NCBI GenBank assembly: GCA_045638145.1
Contig: JAZUAU010000004.1
Location: 24,866-88,865, forward strand
Direction: 5' to 3'
DNA: 64,000 nucleotides
Source of the DNA: SFWF01 sp045638145
GTDB taxonomy: Bacteria; Bacillota; Clostridia; Oscillospirales; Acutalibacteraceae
In this document: piece after piece, positions 16,583-24,146 of the stretch
Layout: each line of letters opens with the position of its first letter
Position numbering within the stretch: position 1 is the first letter of the stretch
The notes under the pieces: model-generated
Told to the model about the DNA's origin: nothing
The model's input: only the letters and a program-made list of their open reading frames with translations
The model's database searches: none
Made by a program: the position numbers and the translations under genes

Positions 16583-17138
16583 ATGTCAAAAAATATCGTA
16601 ATGTCAACACAGAGAACCGTCCCCCTGTGTTCCCCCTGTGTTCTGGTTTCACGCTAACCGTCCCCCTGTGTTCTTGCTTGATAATTGTTTCTTGTTTAAA
16701 CATCGCGTAGCCGAAAAGTATTTAAAAACATTTGAAATACCCTATGGTTCGGTTACGGATTTTGCCGTTGTTGACAGAACACTAACTACTGGAAATATAC
16801 TCTTTGGCGGAAAAGATGCTTACAAGCTGCAGCAGGCTAATAACGTTCATATAACCTATGACGATCAAAGCGGTAATTCACTTACCGTAAGATTTGAAAT
16901 GATCAGCGGTGTTACGGTAACAGGACAGGCGAAGGTATGCCTTGAAATGGTTGACTATCTCAAAGCTAACGGAATTTATGCTCAGTTTAACCTATCAAGT
17001 GCGAACCAGCCGGCACCTGCCGCCACTAATGACAATGTTTTAGAGCAAATTGAAAAGTTAGCGCAGTTAAAGAACGACGGTATTTTATCGGAAGAAGAGT
17101 TCCAAGCAAAAAAGGCTCAACTTTTAGAAAAATTATAA
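16583..17138 (+). pseudogene. SHOCT-domain gene with 5' end broken by palindromic repeats
   Basis: A good start (ATG 16583 behind GGAGGAAGAAAT) reads MSKNIVMSTQR and then runs into GC-rich repeat DNA, stopping at 16657. The rest of the gene is open in another frame from 16638: after about 20 residues encoded by the repeats it reads a PH-like beta-rich domain (about 25-115) and a C-terminal SHOCT helix pair (LAQLKNDGILSEEEFQAKKA, about 137-160). I infer that insertion of about 60-110 bases of repeat displaced the start codon. SHOCT proteins are short oligomerisation modules, and the function is unknown. It may still be translated from the internal ATG. Confidence 0.7.
16606..16673 (+). repeat. 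REP-like repeats (ACCGTCCCCCTGTGTTC)
   Basis: The 17-base unit ACCGTCCCCCTGTGTTC occurs at 16616-16632 and 16657-16673, with a partial copy between them (16632-16643). AACACAG on the left pairs with CTGTGTT, giving hairpins. Related GGGACGG elements occur at about 29940 and 30300. Confidence 0.75.
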
Positions 17139-17160
17139 TATTTGCACAAGGAGCTGGCAA

Positions 17161-17196
17161 GACCGCTCGGGAAAGCTCGGGCGGTCGACTTCGTTT
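17161..17196 (+). terminator. Hairpin after the SHOCT gene
   Basis: GACCGC / GCGGTC (17161-17166 with 17181-17186) with further pairing inside. The T tract after it is weak, so termination may be partial. Confidence 0.5.
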
Positions 17197-17217
17197 TAGC
17201 ACTTATAAATTTTTTTG

Positions 17218-17246
17218 TTGACATCTTTTTGTTTTAGTGCTAATAT
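17218..17246 (+). promoter_or_regulatory. Promoter of the trpB leader
   Basis: TTGACA (17218-17223), 17-base spacer, TAATAT (17241-17246). Confidence 0.75.
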
Positions 17247-17261
17247 GTATAAAACAAATAA

Positions 17262-17526
17262 AACTTGAGATTAAGAGTAGTAACCGGGGTGCAAGCTCAA
17301 AGAGAGCCGTTGGTGGTGGAATGACGGCAGTGGAACTTTTGGCGAATGGACTTATGAGGGCAACCGAAAGGGGATAAACTCCGAGTAGCAGTTGACGGGT
17401 GTGACCGTTATATCACGGGCTGTATGTCAGTACGGCTGTAAGCGGATGATTATATCATCAATTTGGGTGGCACCGCAGGATTTTTCACGTCTTGTCCCAT
17501 AGTTATGGGATAAGATTTTATTTTTT
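17262..17526 (+). promoter_or_regulatory. T-box riboswitch, tryptophan specific
   Basis: The T-box sequence GGGTGGCACCGCAGG lies at 17465-17479, followed by a terminator stem TTGTCCCATA / TATGGGATAA (17492-17513) and a T run. Stem I shows AGAGAG and GGTGGTGGAA elements, and the specifier loop reads GAATGGACTTATGAG, which puts TGG (Trp) at 17347-17349. Uncharged tRNA-Trp binding should favour the antiterminator and allow transcription of trpB. The specifier agrees with the gene downstream. Confidence 0.92.
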
Positions 17527-17541
17527 TAGGGAGGATTTAAA

Positions 17542-18762
17542 ATGAAACTTAGTAATGTTGATTTTGATACCTACTTTAACAATTACCCCGATAAGGACGG
17601 ATATTTCGGAAAATATGGCGGAGTATATGTTGACGATAAGCTCAAAGTCGCAATGGCTGAGATTACCGAAGCGTACTATTCAATATGCCAATCAAGAAAG
17701 TTTATTGCAGAGCTCCGCAGAATCCGCAAGGAATTTCAGGGCAGACCTACTCCTGTTACACACCTTGAGCGTCTGTCAGATGCACTCGGCGGAAAGGTGC
17801 AACTTTATGCAAAGCGCGAGGACCTGAACGATTCGGGCGCACACAAGCACAATCACTGCATGGGCGATGCGCTTCTTGCAAAATATATGGGCAAGAAAAA
17901 GGTTATTGCAGAGACCGGCGCCGGTCAGCACGGCGTAGCCCTCGCAACTGCAGCTGCTTATTTCGGTCTCCAGTGCGATATTTATATGGGTTCTGTCGAT
18001 ATAAAGAAGCAGGCGCCAAACGTAGCCAGAATGAAGATTCTCGGCGCTAACGTAATCGAGGTTACCCATGGTCTACAGACCCTTAAAGAGGCTGTAGACG
18101 CTGCTTTTGACGCATACAGCAAGGAATATGAGGATGCAATTTACTGCATCGGCTCGGTGCTTGGTCCTCACCCCTTCCCCATGATGGTACGCGATTTCCA
18201 GAGTGTTGTCGGAATCGAGGCCAGAGAACAGTTTATCGAGATGACCGGTCATCTTCCCACCTCAATCGTTGCCTGTGTAGGCGGCGGCTCTAATGCGGCA
18301 GGACTTTTTGCCGGATTCCTCAACGACCCTGTTGACATCTACGGAATCGAGCCCCTCGGCCGCGGCGAAAAGCTTGGCGACCATGCAGCAAGCCTTAAAT
18401 ACGGCACAGAGGGCATTATGCACGGCTTCAACAGCATTATGCTGAAGGATGAAAACGGCGAGCCCGCACCCGTTTACTCGGTTGCAAGCGGTCTTGACTA
18501 TCCCTCCTCGGGTCCCGAGCACGCATTCCTTCAGGAAATTGGCAGAGTAAAGTATGACGTTATCAACGACGAAGAAACCATCGATGCATTCTTTAAGCTT
18601 GCCCGCCTTGAGGGTATAATCCCTGCAATCGAATCTTCTCACGCCGTTGCTTACGGTATGAAGCTCGCCGAGCGTATGGATCATGGCTCGGTACTTATCA
18701 ACCTCTCGGGCCGTGGAGACAAGGATATGGACTATATTCTTCAGAATTACGGCATAAGATAA
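17542..18762 (+). CDS. trpB: Tryptophan synthase beta chain
   Basis: PLP enzyme joining indole and serine to give tryptophan. The 406-residue protein shows the substrate and PLP-lysine segment REDLNDSGAHKHNH (most TrpB proteins have GAHKINN), ETGAGQHG, the PLP phosphate loop GGGSNAAG at about 246-253, and SGLDYPSSGPEH near 315. It sits alone behind a Trp T-box with no trpA or other trp genes in view, so it may use free indole or pair with a subunit encoded elsewhere. The ATG follows AGGGAGG, and a strong terminator follows the gene. Confidence 0.95.
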   Translation: MKLSNVDFDTYFNNYPDKDGYFGKYGGVYVDDKLKVAMAEITEAYYSICQSRKFIAELRRIRKEFQGRPTPVTHLERLSDALGGKVQLYAKREDLNDSGAHKHNHCMGDALLAKYMGKKKVIAETGAGQHGVALATAAAYFGLQCDIYMGSVDIKKQAPNVARMKILGANVIEVTHGLQTLKEAVDAAFDAYSKEYEDAIYCIGSVLGPHPFPMMVRDFQSVVGIEAREQFIEMTGHLPTSIVACVGGGSNAAGLFAGFLNDPVDIYGIEPLGRGEKLGDHAASLKYGTEGIMHGFNSIMLKDENGEPAPVYSVASGLDYPSSGPEHAFLQEIGRVKYDVINDEETIDAFFKLARLEGIIPAIESSHAVAYGMKLAERMDHGSVLINLSGRGDKDMDYILQNYGIR

Positions 18763-18780
18763 ACATAATTTGCACAGGTC

Positions 18781-18812
18781 AAAAAACGGCTCGATTTTTC
18801 GAGCCGTTTTTT
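18781..18812. terminator. Bidirectional terminator after trpB
   Basis: AAAAAACGGCTCG / CGAGCCGTTTTTT: a perfect stem with A and T runs on its two sides. Confidence 0.92.
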
Positions 18813-19160
18813 AGTCATTTTTCCTCACTCGAGGTATACTCGATACATCTTCGTGAGGAGAAAATGCCTTCCGCACTAAATTCTGTTTATCTGCTAAAAC
18901 ATTGTGACACAAGTGAACAAATTCTTTCTGCACAAAAACTGTCCAATATCAGGAGCCTTTCCATTAAAGTTGTCTTGTCATTTCGAAATACGCAAAAATT
19001 GTACAAAATCAACAAAAATGGTCGAAAAATTTATCTCCATATTTTGGAAAATTAACAAAAGTTACTTGAAATTGACCTTGATTTTTGTTATTATATATAC
19101 AAGATCAGTATTTTGATTTACAAATGGAATAAAGAGAAGTTACGCTCAATACAATAAATT
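18813..19160. other. Intergenic stretch before glgC
   Basis: AT-rich, about 350 bases. A short stem CCTCAC/GTGAGG lies near 18836-18861. Open frames here have no ribosome site and look spurious. TTGACC (19072-19077) with TATATA at 19094-19099 and a 16-base spacer is a plausible glgC promoter. Confidence 0.5.
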
Positions 19161-19183
19161 ATTATAAATTGGGGATGAGTATT

Positions 19184-20401
19184 TTGAAAAAAACAGAGTG
19201 TGTAGCAATGCTTCTTGCAGGAGGACAGGGTAGCCGTCTCGGTGTTTTAACCCGCAAAATTGCCAAGCCTGCGGTACCCTTCGGCGGCAAATACAGAATT
19301 ATAGATTTTCCGCTTTCAAACTGCACTAATTCGGGAATTGATACGGTAGGAATCCTTACCCAGTATCAGCCTCTTGAGCTTGCCGATTATGTCGGAAGCG
19401 GAAAGGCGTGGGACCTTGACAGGCTCGAAGGCGGTGTTCATATTCTGCCGCCATACCAGTCAACCGACGGCGCAGGCTGGTACAAGGGTACGGCGAACGC
19501 TATCTATCAGAATATAAATTTCATTGAAAGATACGGTCCGGAATACGTGCTTATTCTTTCGGGCGACCATATCTATAAAATGGACTATGCAAAGATGCTC
19601 GATGCCCACAAGGAATCGGGTGCGGATTGCACCATTTCGGTTATGGAGGTGCCGATGGAGGAGGCATCACGTTTTGGCATTATGAATGCCCGTGAGGACG
19701 GTGTGATTTACGAGTTTGAGGAAAAGCCGAAGGAGCCTAAATCTAACCTTGCATCAATGGGAATCTATGTATTCAAGTGGGATATGCTTCGACGCTATCT
19801 CACCGAGGATGAAAAGGACCCTGCTTCGTCAAACGATTTCGGTAAAAATATAATTCCCAATATGCTGGGCGATGGCTGCAAGATGATGGCTTATCGCTTT
19901 GAGGGATATTGGAAGGACGTTGGAACAATAGATTCTTTGTGGGATGCAAACCTAGATCTTCTCAATTCCAAGATTGACCTAGATCTGTCCGATCCCAACT
20001 GGCGTATCTACTGTTCAACCGTGGGACTTCCACCTCAGTATATTGCAGATACAGCAGATGTCATAAACTCTCTTGTTACTGTCGGATGTGAGGTTCGCGG
20101 AAAGCTTGATTTCTCAATCCTCTTCTCAAACGTAACGGTAGAAGAGGGCGCAGAGGTAGAATATTCCCTCGTAATGCCGGGCGCAGTTATCAAGAAGGGC
20201 GCAAAGGTGCGCTATGCGATAATCGCTGAAAATTGCGTAATTGAAGCAAATGCAATTGTCGGTGAATCCCCTGAAAATGTCGACGACATTAAGGCTTGGG
20301 GAATTACCGTCGTCGGTGAAAATCTCACGGTAGGTAGCGGCGCAGTAGTTTCTGCAAAGCAGATGCTTACTGAAGATGTAAAGAAAGGTGGCAGAGTATA
20401 A
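19184..20401 (+). CDS. glgC: Glucose-1-phosphate adenylyltransferase
   Basis: Makes ADP-glucose from glucose-1-phosphate and ATP, the first committed step of glycogen synthesis. The product has the nucleotidyltransferase signature MLLAGGQGSRLGVLTRKIAK (20 residues), FGGKYRIIDFPLSNC, LSGDHIYKMDY and EEKP, then a left-handed beta-helix. I prefer TTG 19184 as the start: it follows GGGGATGAG and gives an N-terminus MKKTECVAMLLAGG like that of B. subtilis GlgC. In-frame TTG 19169 and ATG 19175 are alternatives. Its stop overlaps the glgD ATG by one base. Confidence 0.95.
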   Translation: MKKTECVAMLLAGGQGSRLGVLTRKIAKPAVPFGGKYRIIDFPLSNCTNSGIDTVGILTQYQPLELADYVGSGKAWDLDRLEGGVHILPPYQSTDGAGWYKGTANAIYQNINFIERYGPEYVLILSGDHIYKMDYAKMLDAHKESGADCTISVMEVPMEEASRFGIMNAREDGVIYEFEEKPKEPKSNLASMGIYVFKWDMLRRYLTEDEKDPASSNDFGKNIIPNMLGDGCKMMAYRFEGYWKDVGTIDSLWDANLDLLNSKIDLDLSDPNWRIYCSTVGLPPQYIADTADVINSLVTVGCEVRGKLDFSILFSNVTVEEGAEVEYSLVMPGAVIKKGAKVRYAIIAENCVIEANAIVGESPENVDDIKAWGITVVGENLTVGSGAVVSAKQMLTEDVKKGGRV

Positions 20402-21510
20402 TGAAAAACAACAATATTTTAGGAATAATTTTTGCAAACTCTCATGATGCTCTGCTTAAAGAGCTTACCGAAACCCGTTCAATGGCGTCGGTGCCTTTCG
20501 GTGCGCGTTACCGCCTTGTCGATTTTATGCTTTCTAACCTCACAAACGCAGGTGTCAGCAAGGTAGGTCTTGTTACAAAGGCAAACTATTTCTCCCTTAT
20601 GAGCCACCTCGGTAACGGAAAACCATGGGATTTAGACCGCAAATACGGCGGACTTTCTATCTATCCGCCCTATTCCTCGGGCGATGCCCAGGTTTATAAG
20701 GGCAGGGTAGAGGCACTTTACGGAATTATGGAGTGTCTCCTCGAAGCCGAAGAGGAATATGTAATCCTCTGCGATACCGACGTTATTGCAAATATTGATT
20801 TTAAGGACCTAATGAATTACCACCTTGAAAAGCAGGCGGATATGACGATCGTTTATGCCAATGGCAAGAAGCCAAAGGGTCAAAACGACGTTATGAATTT
20901 TAAGATCGATAAGAGCGGCAGAATTACAGGCGTTGATTTTGAGGATAACGACAGATGCAACTTCGGCCTTGACGTAATAGTTATCCGCCGCGAGCTTCTT
21001 ATTGATTTGGTAAACGAAGCGTACAGCTGGGGAATGGTTAGCTTCTCGCACGGAATTGTTGATAAAAATTATAAAAAGCTCGGAATTTACGGATATTGTC
21101 ACAGCGGCTTCGTTTCGGTAATGGACGGAATAGAGAGCTATTTCCTTGCGAATACGGCTCTGCTCGACACAAAAATCAGATGCGACCTCTTTAATCCCGA
21201 GCGTCCCATTTACACAAATTCTAAAGACGATATGCCTGCAAAATACGGCATAGAATCGGTTGTTTCCAATTCACTTATTGCCGACGGTTGTATTATCGAG
21301 GGCGAAGTAAAAAACTCTATCCTGTTTCGTGACGTTATAGTTGCCGCTGGTGCCGTGGTTGAAAACTGCGTGCTTATGGAGGGAACTACCGTCGGTGCAG
21401 GCTGTGAGCTTAAATATATGATTGCCGACCGCTTCGCTACCGTTACCGAGGATAAAAAACTTGACGGCAGAGAAACAAAGCGTATAATAGGAAAGAAAGA
21501 AACCGTATAG
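20401..21510 (+). CDS. glgD: GlgD, ADP-glucose pyrophosphorylase-like subunit
   Basis: The 369-residue paralogue of GlgC typically partners GlgC in Firmicutes as a regulatory or modulating subunit. The N-terminal loop is altered: NNNILGIIFANSHDALLKEL replaces the GlgC glycine-rich catalytic motif, so independent catalysis is unlikely. FGARYRLVDFMLSNLTNAG and the C-terminal beta-helix are kept. It is coupled to glgC (TAATG overlap) and lies 9 bases before glgA. Confidence 0.93.
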   Translation: MKNNNILGIIFANSHDALLKELTETRSMASVPFGARYRLVDFMLSNLTNAGVSKVGLVTKANYFSLMSHLGNGKPWDLDRKYGGLSIYPPYSSGDAQVYKGRVEALYGIMECLLEAEEEYVILCDTDVIANIDFKDLMNYHLEKQADMTIVYANGKKPKGQNDVMNFKIDKSGRITGVDFEDNDRCNFGLDVIVIRRELLIDLVNEAYSWGMVSFSHGIVDKNYKKLGIYGYCHSGFVSVMDGIESYFLANTALLDTKIRCDLFNPERPIYTNSKDDMPAKYGIESVVSNSLIADGCIIEGEVKNSILFRDVIVAAGAVVENCVLMEGTTVGAGCELKYMIADRFATVTEDKKLDGRETKRIIGKKETV

Positions 21511-21519
21511 GAGAAATAT

Positions 21520-22941
21520 ATGAAAGTATTATATGCAACAAGCGAAGCATATCCTTTTGCAATGTCGGGCGGTCTTGCCGACGTTGCGGGCGCGCTTCCA
21601 AAAGCACTCAGAAGAAGACTTGTAGGCTGTAGGGTAATTATGCCCCTTTACGACACCATCGCTCCCGAGCTTCGTGCGAAGATGAATTTCATTACAAGCA
21701 TTACCGTCCCCGTTTCTTGGCGCAGACAGTATTGCGGTATTTTTGAAGCCCGTCACGACGGAATAATCTATTATCTTCTCGATAATCAGTATTATTTTAA
21801 AAGAGATTCGCTTTACGGCTTTTATGACGATGCCGAGCGTTTTGCCTTTTTCTCCCGCGCAGTGCTTGAGGTAATCCCTCATATCGACTACACGCCCGAT
21901 ATAATTCACTGCAACGATTGGCAGACGGCTATGGTTCCCGTCTATCTCGACAGATTTTATAAGCACGACCCCCGATATGCAAATATTAAAACGGTCTACA
22001 CCATTCATAATATTCAGTATCAGGGTAAGTATGGACACGAGCTTATCGGCGATGTGCTCGGTATTCCGAATGAGGACGCAGGTCTTGTTACTTATGACGG
22101 CTGTGTAAACCTTATGAAGGCGGCAATTCAGTGCTCCGAAAAGGTTACAACGGTATCTCCTACCTATGCGAGGGAGATACTCAACCCCTATTATTCCCAC
22201 GGGCTTGACCGAATTTTGAAGGATTATACCTTTAAGCTGTGCGGAATCGTAAACGGAATCGATACTGTGGTTTACGACCCCGAGACCGACCCGAATATCT
22301 ATGCCCACTATAACGCAGATGACTTTTCTAATAAAGCGGTCAACAAGGCAGAGCTTCAAAAGGAAATGGGTCTTCCCGAAAAGGCAGACACACCCCTCGT
22401 CGGCATCGTTTCCCGTCTTGTAGGACACAAGGGCTTCGACCTTGTGAAGCGTGTTTTTGAGGAACTGCTTGAAAATAATATACAGTTTGCAATACTCGGC
22501 TCGGGAGAATATGAGTTTGAAACCTTCTTCTATGAAATGGCAAAGAAGCATCCCGACAAGGTTGCCTTCAAGCTTGGCTTCATCCCTGCTCTTGCCCGCA
22601 AGATTTATGCTGGTGCAGATATATTCCTTATGCCTTCAAAGAGCGAGCCCTGCGGACTTGCTCAGATGATAGCACTGCGTTACGGTACAATTCCGATTGT
22701 GCGCGAAACGGGCGGCCTAAACGACACTATTTCGGATTCGGGCGACGGAAAGGGTAACGGCTTTACCTTTACAAATTACAATGCTCACGATATGAAATAC
22801 GCCGTTGAGCGTGCGCTTATGGGCTATAATGACAAAGATGGCTGGAATATTCTTAAAAAGCGTGCTATGGACTGCGACAACAGTTGGAACGCTTCTGCAG
22901 GACAGTATATCGCGCTTTATAAAGAACTTTGCAGTAAATAA
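21520..22941 (+). CDS. glgA: Glycogen synthase (ADP-glucose type, GT5)
   Basis: Extends alpha-1,4-glucan chains from ADP-glucose. The 473-residue product starts MKVLYATSEAYPFAMSGGLA, with the KXGGL-type motif present as SGGLADVAGALPKAL, and has HCNDWQTAM, the C-terminal KPSxSEPCGLAQ-type motif (PSKSEPCGLAQM) and the nucleotide-binding GxVSRLVGHKG. Length is standard for GlgA. It follows glgD by 9 bases and precedes uppP by 12. No branching enzyme or phosphorylase lies in the window. Confidence 0.96.
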   Translation: MKVLYATSEAYPFAMSGGLADVAGALPKALRRRLVGCRVIMPLYDTIAPELRAKMNFITSITVPVSWRRQYCGIFEARHDGIIYYLLDNQYYFKRDSLYGFYDDAERFAFFSRAVLEVIPHIDYTPDIIHCNDWQTAMVPVYLDRFYKHDPRYANIKTVYTIHNIQYQGKYGHELIGDVLGIPNEDAGLVTYDGCVNLMKAAIQCSEKVTTVSPTYAREILNPYYSHGLDRILKDYTFKLCGIVNGIDTVVYDPETDPNIYAHYNADDFSNKAVNKAELQKEMGLPEKADTPLVGIVSRLVGHKGFDLVKRVFEELLENNIQFAILGSGEYEFETFFYEMAKKHPDKVAFKLGFIPALARKIYAGADIFLMPSKSEPCGLAQMIALRYGTIPIVRETGGLNDTISDSGDGKGNGFTFTNYNAHDMKYAVERALMGYNDKDGWNILKKRAMDCDNSWNASAGQYIALYKELCSK

Positions 22942-22953
22942 AGAGGGGAATTT

Positions 22954-23775
22954 ATGGTTGAAATTATAAAAGCGGTTATTCTCGGAATAATCGAGGGTAT
23001 TACCGAATGGCTGCCGATAAGCAGCACGGGGCATCTAATATTAGCCGATGAATTTTTAAAGCTCAATATGACCGATGCTTTCAAGGAAATGTTCAACGTT
23101 GTTATTCAGCTTGGCGCAATTCTTGCGGTTGTGGTAATTTATTGGCAAAAGCTCTGGCCTTTCACCTCGAAAGAGCACGGATACATAAAGAAAAAGAGTG
23201 TTTCGCTCTGGCTAAAGGTTATCGTTGCATGTCTACCTGCGGCGGTTATAGGGCTTCTTTTCGAGGATAAGATTGACGAGTATTTCTTTAACTGGAAAAC
23301 CGTTGCCATAACCCTTATTCTTTACGGTGTGCTCTTCATCGTGATTGAGCTGCTTAACAAAAACCGAGAGCCAAAAATCACCAATATGAAGAGCCTAACC
23401 TACACGAAAGCTCTGCTTATAGGCGGCTTTCAGGTGCTCGCACTCATCCCCGGTACTTCCCGTTCGGGTGCTACCATTCTTGGCGCAATGCTCCTCGGCG
23501 CATCCCGTACCGTTTCGGCAGAGTTCAGTTTCTATCTTGCAGTACCCGTTATGTTCGGCGCAAGCCTTTTAAAGCTTTTAAAATTCGGCTTTGAATATAC
23601 CGGTCTTCAGGTAGTAATCCTCGCTGTTGGAATGATAACCGCGTTTGTTATTTCAATAGTTGCGATTAAATTCCTTATGGGCTATATCAAAAAGAAGGAT
23701 TTCAAGTTCTTCGGTTGGTACAGAATAGCACTCGGCGCCCTCGTTCTCCTCTATTTCGGCGTATTGGCAAAATAA
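22954..23775 (+). CDS. uppP: Undecaprenyl-diphosphatase UppP/BacA
   Basis: Membrane phosphatase that recycles undecaprenyl diphosphate for cell-wall synthesis and gives low-level bacitracin resistance. The 273-residue product has about eight helices and both family motifs: GIIEGITEWLPISSTGHLIL (20 residues, about 11-30) and PGTSRSGATILGAMLLG (about 170-186). It appears to be the last gene of the glg run, 12 bases after glgA, although its pathway differs. A terminator follows. Confidence 0.96.
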   Translation: MVEIIKAVILGIIEGITEWLPISSTGHLILADEFLKLNMTDAFKEMFNVVIQLGAILAVVVIYWQKLWPFTSKEHGYIKKKSVSLWLKVIVACLPAAVIGLLFEDKIDEYFFNWKTVAITLILYGVLFIVIELLNKNREPKITNMKSLTYTKALLIGGFQVLALIPGTSRSGATILGAMLLGASRTVSAEFSFYLAVPVMFGASLLKLLKFGFEYTGLQVVILAVGMITAFVISIVAIKFLMGYIKKKDFKFFGWYRIALGALVLLYFGVLAK

Positions 23776-23785
23776 TATGGTTTGT

Positions 23786-23817
23786 AAGGGACGATACCCA
23801 CATCGTCCCTTATTTTT
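23786..23817 (+). terminator. Terminator after uppP
   Basis: AAGGGACGAT / ATCGTCCCTT (23786-23795 with 23802-23811), then ATTTTT. Confidence 0.85.
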
Positions 23818-23906
23818 ACGAAAATTTCTTAAAATAATTAATTAGAAAAAAGGTAAAATATTGTTTAACAGTGGTATTGTTTTCGTGAAAACATAACTGT
23901 AAAATA

Positions 23907-23935
23907 TTGACATTTATTACCAACTGTGCTATAAT
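23907..23935 (+). promoter_or_regulatory. Consensus promoter of the 30-codon gene
   Basis: TTGACA (23907-23912), 17-base spacer, TATAAT (23930-23935); all twelve hexamer bases match consensus. Confidence 0.85.
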
Positions 23936-23977
23936 CATGGTAACAAGAAATAACAAGAGATATCGGAGGTGTTGGCA

Positions 23978-24070
23978 GTGATTCGTGAACTTAAAGCCTA
24001 CGGCTCGTCGCGCCAAAAACGAAACCGACCGAAGATATCCCGTAAATATCCTCTCCGTTTCATTCATTAA
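23978..24070 (+). CDS. Small basic peptide, 30 residues
   Basis: GTG at 23978 lies 6 bases after a GGAGGTG ribosome site and opens 30 codons ending with TAA at 24068. The peptide begins MIRELKAYGSSRQKRN and is very basic (about ten Arg/Lys), without a membrane segment. A consensus promoter lies 43 bases upstream of the start, and a strong terminator follows 1 base after the stop. That arrangement supports a real gene rather than chance. The function is unknown; a nucleic-acid-binding micro-protein, or an mRNA whose RNA is the active part, are both possible. Confidence 0.6.
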   Translation: MIRELKAYGSSRQKRNRPKISRKYPLRFIH

Positions 24071-24071
24071 A

Positions 24072-24107
24072 GCGCACAAGCCGTCTTTTCTCGGTTTGTG
24101 CGCTTTT
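24072..24107 (+). terminator. Terminator after the 30-codon gene
   Basis: 12-bp stem GCGCACAAGCCG / CGGTTTGTGCGC (24072-24083 with 24092-24103), then TTTT. Confidence 0.85.
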
Positions 24108-24146
24108 CCTTTACCGCAAAAATCACAACAGAAAGGAAATTAAACA

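Noticed and set aside
18864..19055. 63-codon frame between trpB and glgC
   Set aside because: No ribosome site that fits, no promoter directly upstream, and the region is AT-rich and repetitive in codon content.
21529..22551. 340-codon open frame on the minus strand opposite glgA
   Set aside because: It lies fully inside the well-supported glgA gene, has no ribosome site and reads as low-quality, Cys- and Val-rich text; it is a by-product of glgA codon bias.
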